A program made the position numbers and the translations under genes. From Lentibacillus saliphilus (GTDB taxonomy: Bacteria > Bacillota > Bacilli > Bacillales > Amphibacillaceae): 64,000 bases of DNA. Positions 18,760-26,298 of this stretch are shown in pieces; the stretch's first letter is position 1, and every line of letters begins with the position of its first letter. The stretch spans positions 124,001 through 188,000 of the forward strand of contig NZ_JABJXD010000004.1 of the NCBI RefSeq assembly GCF_019093865.1, in the 5' to 3' direction. A model generated the notes under the pieces. The model searched no databases. It was given only the letters and a program-made list of their open reading frames with translations, and was not told the origin of the DNA.

Positions 18760-18849
18760 ATGCTTATCGCTTCAGCTATTTTAGCTATGACGGCATTCGT
18801 TGTTGCGTTAGCTGCATTTATTAAGACTGCGAAGGACATCAGATCATGA
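18760..18849 (+). CDS. Small single-pass membrane protein, 29 residues
   Basis: An ATG seven bases after GAAAGGGG opens a 29-codon frame (MLIASAILAMTAFVVALAAF then IKTAKDIRS). It is one hydrophobic helix of about 20 residues with a short basic tail, the layout of many bacterial small membrane proteins. Evidence is the ribosome site and composition only; no homology can be claimed. It lies between the MFS promoter region and csaA. Confidence 0.5.
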   Translation: MLIASAILAMTAFVVALAAFIKTAKDIRS

Positions 18850-18925
18850 AAGGTAGAGTCTATTGATATGTATATTTTAGATGGGCTACTGTCAAAATGA
18901 TAAGGCGAATAAAGGAGGTTTTTTT

Positions 18926-19258
18926 ATGGCAACGATTGATGATTTTATGTCCTTAGATCTGAGAATTGGCACTGTCATACAGGCTGAGCCTTTTCCAGAG
19001 GCGAGAAAACCTGCGATTAAACTCGAGGTTGATTTTGGACCTGAGATTGGTATTAAACAATCCTCGGCGCAAATTACGAAACGCTATGAGCCAGAATCAC
19101 TTATTGGTCGACAAGTCGTCGGGGTCGTGAATTTCCCTCCAATGCGGGTAGCTGGCTATAAGTCTGAGGTTCTCGTGATAGGTGGCGTACCTAAAGACGG
19201 TGATGTCGTATTACTAAAGCCGGACGAGCCAGTAGAAAACGGCACGAGAATTTCATAA
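18926..19258 (+). CDS. csaA: CsaA tRNA-binding-domain chaperone
   Basis: 110 residues from ATG 18926, with AAAGGAGG just upstream. The single tRNA-binding (EMAP/OB-fold) domain shows [45 protein letters not shown] and the end [14 protein letters not shown]. CsaA is a homodimeric, secretion-associated chaperone in Bacillus. The length is normal. Confidence 0.95.
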   Translation: MATIDDFMSLDLRIGTVIQAEPFPEARKPAIKLEVDFGPEIGIKQSSAQITKRYEPESLIGRQVVGVVNFPPMRVAGYKSEVLVIGGVPKDGDVVLLKPDEPVENGTRIS

Positions 19259-19265
19259 GTTGAAG

Positions 19266-19302
19266 AGAGGAAAGTGAGATTTAGTAGCTCATACTTTCCT
19301 CT
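19266..19302. terminator. Hairpin between convergent csaA and HAAS gene
   Basis: Stem AGAGGAAAGT with ACTTTCCTCT; an inner GAG/CTC pair extends it. Probably works for both directions, although the T-tracts are short. Confidence 0.6.
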
Positions 19303-19311
19303 TCCTGTTTG

Positions 19312-20076
19312 TTAAGCGGTTTTTTTCTTTTTCCATTTAATCATTAAAAACACAGCAACACCGATGGAAATGAGTACACTTATAACGATCGTGACAGTAA
19401 TCCAGAAAGGGTCTTTGTTAATGTGTTCTGGTACAAACCGTTGTCCAAGAGGAGCGATGGATAAGAACAACGCAATGAGAACAGGAAACCATGCTTTAAT
19501 GTAAAGAGCTGTCGCGATAAATATGGCGATACATGCGACTGCAATCAAGTTGTTCTGGAGCGGTGACGCGACAAAGAAAGGTTCTGAATTCATGCCCTCC
19601 TCGATAAACATGATGACAACAAATGTACCTGTAACAATGATAAAGGCACCAATTAAAATTCCATAAAACCATTTTGAATGAAACAGCTTAGGTAGTACCT
19701 TAACAACGATCACACCATAGATGACAATTCCGATAATGCCCATGACCACATATGAAATAAGACCTAATATTGAAAGAGAAAATGTACCGGCTACTGCTGG
19801 TGTAAAGCTAAAAAACGCCATCATTAACAATATGGTCTGAGGAACAAGTAGAATGGTTTGCTTTTTATCGAAGTCCATCTCCTGACCAAGCCGCTGCATA
19901 TACGTCTTTGGACTATCTCCAGTAATATGGGCCACGCTTTTTCCTTCTTTTTCAGCTTGGTGTAAATGGTCTGTTAATTGATCAACAATCTCATCTATAT
20001 CTTTGTCTCTTTTTCCTTTAGACATTAAGTACATGCGTAACTCGACGATAAATTGTTCCGATTGATTCGATAGCAT
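19312..20076 (-). CDS. Membrane protein with N-terminal HAAS-type domain, PadR partner
   Basis: 254 residues from the ATG at 20076; the longer frame upstream overlaps the PadR gene and is not used. The first ~75 residues (FIVELRMYLMSKGKRDKDIDEIVDQL, DSPKTYMQRLG) resemble the helical HAAS/DUF1700 module that often pairs with PadR regulators; six to seven hydrophobic segments follow. It starts one base after the PadR stop. Role unknown, probably an envelope-stress or drug-response membrane component. Confidence 0.82.
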   Translation of the reverse strand: MLSNQSEQFIVELRMYLMSKGKRDKDIDEIVDQLTDHLHQAEKEGKSVAHITGDSPKTYMQRLGQEMDFDKKQTILLVPQTILLMMAFFSFTPAVAGTFSLSILGLISYVVMGIIGIVIYGVIVVKVLPKLFHSKWFYGILIGAFIIVTGTFVVIMFIEEGMNSEPFFVASPLQNNLIAVACIAIFIATALYIKAWFPVLIALFLSIAPLGQRFVPEHINKDPFWITVTIVISVLISIGVAVFLMIKWKKKKTA

Positions 20077-20077
20077 G

Positions 20078-20416
20078 TTAATGGTCTCCCCCTTCAAGCA
20101 AAGATGTAACACCTTGTGATAACGCCTTCCATTGTGCATGGAAGTTTTCAAGCTCTTCTTTTCCTTCTTGTGTAATGTGATAATATTTTCTCTTCGGCCC
20201 ACTTGGGGACTTACGTGTTGTTGTTGAGACGTAATTCTTCTTCTGTAAGCGCATGAGTACGGGGTAAATACTACCTTCACTTATGATTGGGAAATGATGG
20301 TCTTGCAGCTTATGGATAATCTCATATCCGTACGTTTCCCCTTTTGCAATCAATGCGAGCAGACTTCCATCAAGAAGGCCTTTAAGCATTTGACTAGAAG
20401 TAGACAAAGCGTTCAC
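20078..20416 (-). CDS. PadR-family transcriptional regulator
   Basis: 112 residues. The winged helix shows LLALIAKGETYGYEIIHKLQDH, SEGSIYPVLMRLQKKNYV and GPKRKYYHITQEGKEEL, which are diagnostic of PadR. A short C-terminal helix provides the dimer contact. It heads a two-gene operon with the membrane protein and has a dyad inside its promoter, so it probably represses itself. Confidence 0.94.
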   Translation of the reverse strand: MNALSTSSQMLKGLLDGSLLALIAKGETYGYEIIHKLQDHHFPIISEGSIYPVLMRLQKKNYVSTTTRKSPSGPKRKYYHITQEGKEELENFHAQWKALSQGVTSLLEGGDH

Positions 20417-20447
20417 CTCTGACTAGGTTATTATTTCCTCTAAATCT

Positions 20448-20476
20448 ATATTACAACATAGTATAGTGTAATGCAA
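20448..20476 (-). promoter_or_regulatory. Promoter with PadR-type dyad
   Basis: On the minus strand, TTGCAT (20476-20471), a 17-base spacer, then TAATAT (20453-20448). The dyad ATTACA-N11-TGTAAT (20450-20472) lies between and over both boxes, a good position for an autorepressor. Confidence 0.7.
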
Positions 20477-20614
20477 GATAGGGGGGATGTATGCTGATTT
20501 TCTTTTGTTTATAATGTTTGAAAAAGACTGGCTGCAGACGATTGCTTCAACAACACTTAAGAATTTGACATAATTATGTGATGAAATGCATGCGACAGGT
20601 GCGGGCTTTTTTGG

Positions 20615-20642
20615 TATACTTGGTTTGACCACAGTCGGTCAA
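20615..20642 (+). promoter_or_regulatory. -10 box and perfect operator-like palindrome before the prenyl synthase gene
   Basis: TATACT (20615-20620) is a likely -10. Five bases later TTGACC-ACAGTC-GGTCAA (20625-20642) is a perfect 6-bp inverted repeat that abuts the AAGGAGG ribosome site. It looks like a TetR-type operator placed at the transcript start. Confidence 0.6.
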
Positions 20643-20658
20643 GGAGGACACTTTCAAT

Positions 20659-21486
20659 ATGTTAAAAAAGGATAAAACATTGCAAAAAGAAGCTATGAAT
20701 ATGCTCAAGTTAACGAGCCGGACTTTTTACATACCGATAACATTGCTTAAACCTATATTGAAACATACAGTCGGCTCTGCTTATTTATGTATGCGAGCAA
20801 TCGATGAGATTGAAGATCATGAAGAACTGCCCAATGATACGAAGGCAAGATTGCTGCTAGAGACGAGCGCTTTACTTGAGGAGGAGACGTTCGATACACC
20901 ACGTTACAAAGAGCTGTTGCAGCCTTACGAATCACTGTTACCGGAAGTTACGTTGCGGCTCGGTGACTGGTTAGATGTCTGTCCAGATGATATTGTCGGA
21001 AAGGTAAAAGATTCGACACGTGAAATGGCTACAGGAATGGCAAAATGGACACTTAATGATTGGGATATCAGAACAAAAGATGATTTAGACGATTATACGT
21101 ATTACGTTGCTGGGTTAGTTGGTGTTATGCTCTCAGATATATGGGAATGGCATGACGGAACTAAAACCGATCGTGATTTGGCAATTGGGTATGGCCGTGG
21201 TTTACAGGCGGTCAACATCCTGCGAAATCAGGATGAGGATTTTGCAGAACGCGGCGTTCGTTTTATTCCGGAGGGCTGGGGACGTGATGATGTGTTTGCT
21301 TATGCAGAAACGAATTTGCAGCTAGCGGATGAATATATGAAAGATATTAAGACGCGAAACATCATGCTATTTTGTAAAATACCATTAGCATTGGCAAAAA
21401 AGACGTTACAAGCTATGCGGAATGGCCGAGAAAAAATGACACGTCAAGAAGTTGAAAAGACTGTTGATGAAATAATGGAGAAATAA
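20659..21486 (+). CDS. Squalene/phytoene synthase family protein
   Basis: 275 residues. The first aspartate-rich motif is intact (CMRAIDEIEDHE, DxxxD). The second, VNILRNQDEDFAERGVRFIP, has Asn where the first Asp of the usual RDxxED is found. Family enzymes join two prenyl diphosphates head to head; some Bacillus relatives (YisP) instead act as farnesyl diphosphate phosphatases. There are no desaturase or other carotenoid genes nearby. Monocistronic, with a palindrome at the promoter and its own terminator. Confidence 0.88.
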   Translation: MLKKDKTLQKEAMNMLKLTSRTFYIPITLLKPILKHTVGSAYLCMRAIDEIEDHEELPNDTKARLLLETSALLEEETFDTPRYKELLQPYESLLPEVTLRLGDWLDVCPDDIVGKVKDSTREMATGMAKWTLNDWDIRTKDDLDDYTYYVAGLVGVMLSDIWEWHDGTKTDRDLAIGYGRGLQAVNILRNQDEDFAERGVRFIPEGWGRDDVFAYAETNLQLADEYMKDIKTRNIMLFCKIPLALAKKTLQAMRNGREKMTRQEVEKTVDEIMEK

Positions 21487-21490
21487 ACAA

Positions 21491-21527
21491 AAATCACGAC
21501 CTTTCATATGAAGGGTCGTGATTTTTT
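21491..21527 (+). terminator. Terminator of the prenyl synthase gene
   Basis: Stem AAATCACGAC... with GTCGTGATTT followed by TTTT. Confidence 0.85.
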
Positions 21528-21594
21528 CAAGGGGTGTTTTTGATATACAAAGCAAAATAAAATCACTTTCAAAGGTAGAATGCAACTATGACAC

Positions 21595-22035
21595 CTAGAA
21601 GCATTGGAAAGACTGGATGCGGTCAAGATCAATACCGAAGTAAACCCATCTTCTTCCGTTCCATCTGTAGCCCGCAACGGATTCGCGCCCGACAAATACT
21701 GGATAGAACCAGAACGAAGATCGCCTTAACCAAACAAACGTGAAACGATACAAACATCCACGTATCGCACCAGGATCGACAGCCAGTGCTTGGAACTGTG
21801 GTTGTTCAGGTGTTATTCCTGGTGGTGGACTGGATGGTGGACCGCCTGTAAAGCCACCTCCGGGCTGACCAGGGAATCCACCACCTGGAGAGCCTCCTGC
21901 CCACGGTGGGCCGGGAAATCCGCCGGGTTGATTCCAGGGCATCATCCCTTGAAAGAATGATCCTAAAAATTGGTTCGGATTGAATTGACGTTGGTCTTCA
22001 CCTTGTTGTATGTGATGTTGATCATACTCATTCAT
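21595..22035 (-). CDS. Gly/Pro-rich protein with conserved Trp/Tyr-rich C terminus
   Basis: 146 residues from the ATG at 22035, eight bases after AAGGAGG. After a polar N terminus, residues ~35-85 are Gly/Pro-rich (GGFPGPPW, GGGFPGQPGGG). The last ~55 residues (IRGCLYRFTFVWL, WFYPVFVGRESVAGYRWNG, WVYFGIDL) form a compact aromatic domain that I recall from spore-former proteins of unknown role. A surface or spore-coat location is an inference. Confidence 0.72.
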   Translation of the reverse strand: MNEYDQHHIQQGEDQRQFNPNQFLGSFFQGMMPWNQPGGFPGPPWAGGSPGGGFPGQPGGGFTGGPPSSPPPGITPEQPQFQALAVDPGAIRGCLYRFTFVWLRRSSFWFYPVFVGRESVAGYRWNGRRWVYFGIDLDRIQSFQCF

Positions 22036-22304
22036 GAACATATCCTCCTTAAAGCGTTCTCACTATAATATATGGTTCAATCGTCCAAAACGGGATGGCT
22101 TTGACCTAGAATGGGCGGCCTCACTAGATGATAAAAATGGAACCTTTCAAAGATATGTGACGTATGGAATATAGCCCATATATTGTAACTAAATTGTGTG
22201 AGTATTTTTCATTTATCGATACTTAGCATGTGATATGTTATATTGATATTAATGCGTCCATACAATATTTGGGAATGGATTTTATAAATCGGGAGGTTTG
22301 AGAA

Positions 22305-22730
22305 ATGAAGCGAACAGGGGAAGTCATTTTGGGGATTGTAGGTGCAGTTATTTATGCTGGACTTGCAGTTGTAGGAATCTTTTTGAAGTTCTTACTGGAT
22401 GATGAAGAGATTAAAGGACAATTCACATCAGATATGATTAACGAAGATCCGACGCTATCTTCTGAAGATGTGAACATCATCATTGACATGGCGAGTAATC
22501 TAGGCTGGTATATCGTTATCGTGTCCATAATAGCAATCATTTTGGGCGTTATTTCAATGATTCTTTTGAAGGGTAATAACAAACCAAAAGTAGCTGGTAT
22601 TATTCTCATTATAACAGCTGTCATTAGTACCGTTATAACAGCGGGAATGGCGCTGTTCTGCGGATTATTCTACTTAATCGCCGGCATTATGGCGTTAGTT
22701 AGAAAGCCCCCTCAAGTGATAGAAGGCTAA
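22305..22730 (+). CDS. DUF4064-type membrane protein
   Basis: 141 residues beginning MKRTGEVILGIVGAVIYAGL, the usual start of DUF4064 proteins. Four hydrophobic segments; an acidic loop (about 30-60) lies between the first and second. Function unknown. GGGAGG precedes the ATG and a terminator follows. Confidence 0.82.
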   Translation: MKRTGEVILGIVGAVIYAGLAVVGIFLKFLLDDEEIKGQFTSDMINEDPTLSSEDVNIIIDMASNLGWYIVIVSIIAIILGVISMILLKGNNKPKVAGIILIITAVISTVITAGMALFCGLFYLIAGIMALVRKPPQVIEG

Positions 22731-22735
22731 TTACT

Positions 22736-22772
22736 AAAAGCGTGGTCACACTTTGTGATATCACGCTTTTTT
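22736..22772 (+). terminator. Terminator of the DUF4064 gene
   Basis: Stem AAAAGCGTG with CACGCTTTT, inner TCACA/TGTGA, then T residues. Confidence 0.8.
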
Positions 22773-22882
22773 GTTTTGGATGAAAATGAGGCATATTTAT
22801 CCAGTTGTTTTTCGTTTAGATCTGTTTTGTTTTTATAATTTTTGCGTTATATTGATATAAGATAAATGCGAGGAGTGAGTTT

Positions 22883-23170
22883 ATGCATTCGAATATGCCT
22901 CCAAAAGTGGATCCGCGTTTTAAAGTGGCGCATAAAGAGGCGATGATTGGTGTCGCTTTAGTTATATTTAATTTTATTTGGTGGTTTGGCTTTGCCTATG
23001 GCTTAGGAAAAGGAGATCCGGCTGATTATCAATTTGTATTCGGATTACCAGCTTGGTTTTTTTACAGCTGTGTTGTTGGTCTCGTTGTTATGATCGTGCT
23101 TGTAACCTTCGTTGTTAAAGTATTTTTTACGGATATGTCCCTTGAGGAAGAGGAGGAAGAGCACGTATGA
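22883..23170 (+). CDS. yhdT: YhdT-family small subunit of the pantothenate symporter
   Basis: 95 residues, two membrane helices (about 22-42 and 58-82), and an acidic tail (LEEEEEEHV). DPRFKVAHKEA and WWFGFAYGLG are typical of YhdT/DUF997, which is found before panF in many bacteria. Its stop overlaps the panF start (ATGA), which supports a joint role. Confidence 0.9.
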   Translation: MHSNMPPKVDPRFKVAHKEAMIGVALVIFNFIWWFGFAYGLGKGDPADYQFVFGLPAWFFYSCVVGLVVMIVLVTFVVKVFFTDMSLEEEEEEHV

Positions 23171-24609
23171 ATGCAGAGGCTTTAGTTCCACTCATTATTT
23201 TGTTAGTTATAATTTTTGTTGCTGGCTTATGGGCTTCGAGATATATGACATCATCAACATCTTTTTTGCAAGATTATTTCCTCGGCGGCCGCAGTATGGG
23301 TGGATTTGTATTAGCGATGACGATGACAGCGACATATGGCAGTGCTAGTAGTTTTATTGGCGGACCGGGTGTCGCATATGATAAAGGGCTCGGCTGGGTT
23401 CTATTAGCGATGAGTCAGGTTGCAACTGGATACTTCGTGTTGATGGTGCTCGGTAAAAAATTCGCTATCGTTACACGCCGCTATCAATCTGTAACGATGG
23501 TCGACTTTTTAAAGTCACGCTATCAATCCGTATGGGTCGTTATTTTATCAGCAATTAGCATTATTTTGTTCTTATTTTCTCTTATGGCTGTTCAATGGAT
23601 TGGTGGGGCACGCCTGATTGAGTCACTAACAGGGCTCAGTTATATGAGTGCATTGTTTATATTTGCCGTATCCGTTCTTGTTTATGTTACAATCGGCGGC
23701 TTTCGAGCAGTGGCACTGACGGATGCCATTCAAGGGACGATTATGTTTATTGGAACACTTATCTTGCTCATCGCCGTTATTATTGCCGGCGGCGGTATTC
23801 CGAATATCATAGCGGATTTGCAGGCGGAGAACCCGAATTTAATTACACCATATGGTCCAGATAGAGCGTTATCACCTACATATGTGTCTTCCTTCTGGAT
23901 ATTGGTCGGAGTGGGTGTCGTTGCACTCCCACAAATTGCGATCAGAGCGATGGCTTATAAGAGCACGAGATCGATGCATCGTGCCATTATTATTGGAACG
24001 GTTGTTGTTGGATTTATCATGCTGAACATGCATCTCATCGGTGTGTTTGCGCGGCCGATTTTGCCTGGAATAGAAGTAGGGGATAAGGTCATGCCATTAA
24101 TTGCTCTTGAGGTAATGCCAGCTTGGCTAGCGGGGGCTGTACTTGCTGCTCCAATGGCTGCAATTATGTCTACAGTTGATTCATTGCTGCTCCTTGTAAG
24201 CTCTTCAGTTATTAAGGATGTGTATTTAAATTACATTAATCCGAGAGCTTCCAACAAGACGATTAAGCGAATGAGTATTGGTATGACCGCACTTCTTGGC
24301 GTCATCGTATTTATGATGGCAATTGATCCACCTCAGCTCATCATTTGGTTGAATTTATTCGGTTTCGGTGGTCTTGAAGCTGTATTTCTCTGGCCGGTTA
24401 TTATGGGATTATACTGGAAAAAAGGAAATAAATATGGTGCTCTGACATCAATGGGTGTTGGGTTTGGCCTTTATGTTTTATCGCATTACTTTTATCCAAA
24501 TCCGTTCGGGCTACACACTGTTGTCATACCCGTAGTTGCTGGTTTTATCGCCTATGTGGTTGCGAGTCTCATAACGGTCAAAAAGACAGGATTAGCGACG
24601 GATATTTGA
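23167..24609 (+). CDS. panF: Sodium:pantothenate symporter
   Basis: 480 residues with about 13 membrane segments of the sodium:solute symporter family. Diagnostic stretches include DYFLGGRSMGGFVLAMTM, ATYGSASSFIGGPG and AAPMAAIMSTVDSLLLLVSS. PanF imports pantothenate, the precursor of coenzyme A, with Na+. It is translationally coupled to yhdT. Confidence 0.95.
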   Translation: MNAEALVPLIILLVIIFVAGLWASRYMTSSTSFLQDYFLGGRSMGGFVLAMTMTATYGSASSFIGGPGVAYDKGLGWVLLAMSQVATGYFVLMVLGKKFAIVTRRYQSVTMVDFLKSRYQSVWVVILSAISIILFLFSLMAVQWIGGARLIESLTGLSYMSALFIFAVSVLVYVTIGGFRAVALTDAIQGTIMFIGTLILLIAVIIAGGGIPNIIADLQAENPNLITPYGPDRALSPTYVSSFWILVGVGVVALPQIAIRAMAYKSTRSMHRAIIIGTVVVGFIMLNMHLIGVFARPILPGIEVGDKVMPLIALEVMPAWLAGAVLAAPMAAIMSTVDSLLLLVSSSVIKDVYLNYINPRASNKTIKRMSIGMTALLGVIVFMMAIDPPQLIIWLNLFGFGGLEAVFLWPVIMGLYWKKGNKYGALTSMGVGFGLYVLSHYFYPNPFGLHTVVIPVVAGFIAYVVASLITVKKTGLATDI

Positions 24610-24653
24610 TGTAAGTTGGTATTTTCAAAGGGCATCAGAAGGAGGCTAGGACT

Positions 24654-25058
24654 ATGCACGACATTGTATTATTTGATGGCTTGTGTCATTTCTGTGATTC
24701 AAGTGTGCAGTTTATTATAAAACGTGATCCAATGAAACGTTTTAAGTTCGCATCCTTACAAAGCTCCGTCGGGCAAGAGCTCCTAAAGAGATACGGTGTG
24801 CCACAAGAGATCAATAGTTTCGTATTGGTTCAGGATAACCGTGTCTATTTTAGATCATCCGCTGCTTTAAAGTTGTGTCGTGATTTGCGTCTGCCCTGGA
24901 AGTTACTTTATCCGCTTTTGTTGGTGCCTCGACCGATAAGGGATTTCTTTTATAACATCATTGCTCGAAATAGGTACAGATGGTTTGGGAAAAAGGCTGC
25001 TTGTACAATACCAGGGGGGCGATTCTTATCATCAACCTACGTCTCAAGGCGGAGATAA
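24654..25058 (+). CDS. DCC-family thiol-disulfide oxidoreductase-like protein (DUF393)
   Basis: 134 residues. The N-terminal DGLCHFCDSSVQFI holds the DxxCxxC motif that names the family, and FRSSAALKLCRDL is also typical; relatives include B. subtilis YuxK. The fold is thioredoxin-like but no reaction is proven. AGAAGGAGG precedes the ATG; it follows panF by 44 bases and may be read with it. Confidence 0.9.
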   Translation: MHDIVLFDGLCHFCDSSVQFIIKRDPMKRFKFASLQSSVGQELLKRYGVPQEINSFVLVQDNRVYFRSSAALKLCRDLRLPWKLLYPLLLVPRPIRDFFYNIIARNRYRWFGKKAACTIPGGRFLSSTYVSRRR

Positions 25059-25138
25059 AATCAATCGTTAGCTAGGCGATTGCGAGTGTGCGCAACTGTA
25101 TACTTAATACGAGAACAATGAATGGGGCGTGTTAAGTC

Positions 25139-26218
25139 ATGGTGAGAGGAAATATCTTAAAAACAGTTGTCGAAAGCCTTCGAAAAGGCGTAGAACAAAC
25201 GTACGAAAAAACAGTCAAGAAAGCATCCATCGACCCGCAAAATGTGCTAGAATTTGTTATTGAAACCGATATGGTGAATGTTGATGTTCAGATGCATAAC
25301 GCGCGTACTGTAGATGTTATGCTTGAGAGTTTTGAAGGCGGACCAGAGCTTGATTATCAGTTTGATCGTGAACGTGGGGTTATTTCCGCTTTAGTTCCAT
25401 CTCAATCGAAAAATATATTCCGTGTTATAAATCAACCGCAATGCCGTTTGAACATAATGGTGCCGCATGGACTGGCAAACAAGTGGAATGTTGCTGCGAC
25501 ATCCGGCAATGTCCATTTGCATTCGATTCAGACAGAAGCGATTCATATAAAAGGATCATCAGGTAATATTAAGGTAACAGACTTGAATGCAACGGATTGT
25601 TCGATCAAAGCCTCTTCTGGTAATGTGAAGATTGTTAATTCCACATTGAACCATTTAAGTTTTAAAGTGTCTTCTGGAAATACGTATGTGGAGGATGTGT
25701 CATGTGACGTGACAGACGGTCAATCAACCTCAGGCAATCTGAAACTATTAAATTTTCATGGCCACCAGGCACAGCTAAAAGGATCATCAGGTAATATTCA
25801 ATTGCAGCAAATCCATGTAAAAGAAGACGTTGGATGTCTTGTGTCCTCTGGTAACATGAAGGGTGAGGATGTTCATGTAGGGCATTTGTCTGCCGAAGCA
25901 TCATCGGGCAATGTGAAAATGGATAACTTTAAAGGCCGTGCAACCGGAAACGTAGGCTCAGGATCTATTCACTTTAACGTTTTAGAAAGCAGTTCACTAC
26001 AGCTTGAAACAAGGAGTGGAAACGTGCAGGTAACATATGTGGGTGTTAATCCAGACGCCTCATTCGATCTTGTTGCACCAGCGAATAGTGTGACAACAAC
26101 TGTGCCCTTTAACTTCAAGCAACAACAAACGGATCGGCTTTCAGCTGTGAGTGGAAACGGCACATATGCTGTTCAGTTGAAGACAAAACATGGACGCATT
26201 AAAGTGAATCAGGAATGA
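25139..26218 (+). CDS. DUF4097 repeat (beta-helix, adhesin-like) protein
   Basis: 359 residues. About eight copies of a ~20-residue unit with the core SSGN (SSGNIKV, SSGNVKI, SSGNTYV, SSGNIQL, SSGNMKG, SSGNVKM) predict a right-handed beta-helix. No signal peptide or membrane helix is seen, so it is probably cytoplasmic or membrane-peripheral. Relatives in Bacillus include YvlB, part of the envelope-stress response. The ribosome site is weak, and GTG 25142 is a possible start. Confidence 0.88.
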   Translation: MVRGNILKTVVESLRKGVEQTYEKTVKKASIDPQNVLEFVIETDMVNVDVQMHNARTVDVMLESFEGGPELDYQFDRERGVISALVPSQSKNIFRVINQPQCRLNIMVPHGLANKWNVAATSGNVHLHSIQTEAIHIKGSSGNIKVTDLNATDCSIKASSGNVKIVNSTLNHLSFKVSSGNTYVEDVSCDVTDGQSTSGNLKLLNFHGHQAQLKGSSGNIQLQQIHVKEDVGCLVSSGNMKGEDVHVGHLSAEASSGNVKMDNFKGRATGNVGSGSIHFNVLESSSLQLETRSGNVQVTYVGVNPDASFDLVAPANSVTTTVPFNFKQQQTDRLSAVSGNGTYAVQLKTKHGRIKVNQE

Positions 26219-26244
26219 AGGGGTTAATGTGTACTTGAATAAAC

Positions 26245-26284
26245 CAATTGACCGATACTCAACGTGTTGTATCGGTCAATTTTA
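26245..26284. terminator. Bidirectional terminator between DUF4097 and acetoacetyl-CoA synthetase genes
   Basis: A perfect 13-bp stem AATTGACCGATAC/GTATCGGTCAATT; TTTTATTT follows on the plus strand and an A-rich tract precedes it for the minus strand. Confidence 0.85.
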
Positions 26285-26298
26285 TTTGAAACATATCC

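Noticed and set aside
18526-18760. Adenine riboswitch upstream of the PbuE-like gene
   Set aside because: The purine aptamer core (GTTTCTACC and its partners) is absent on the minus strand.
19312-20280. Longer frame giving a 322-residue HAAS protein
   Set aside because: The extra 68 residues overlap the PadR gene; ATG 20076 directly after the PadR stop is the natural start.
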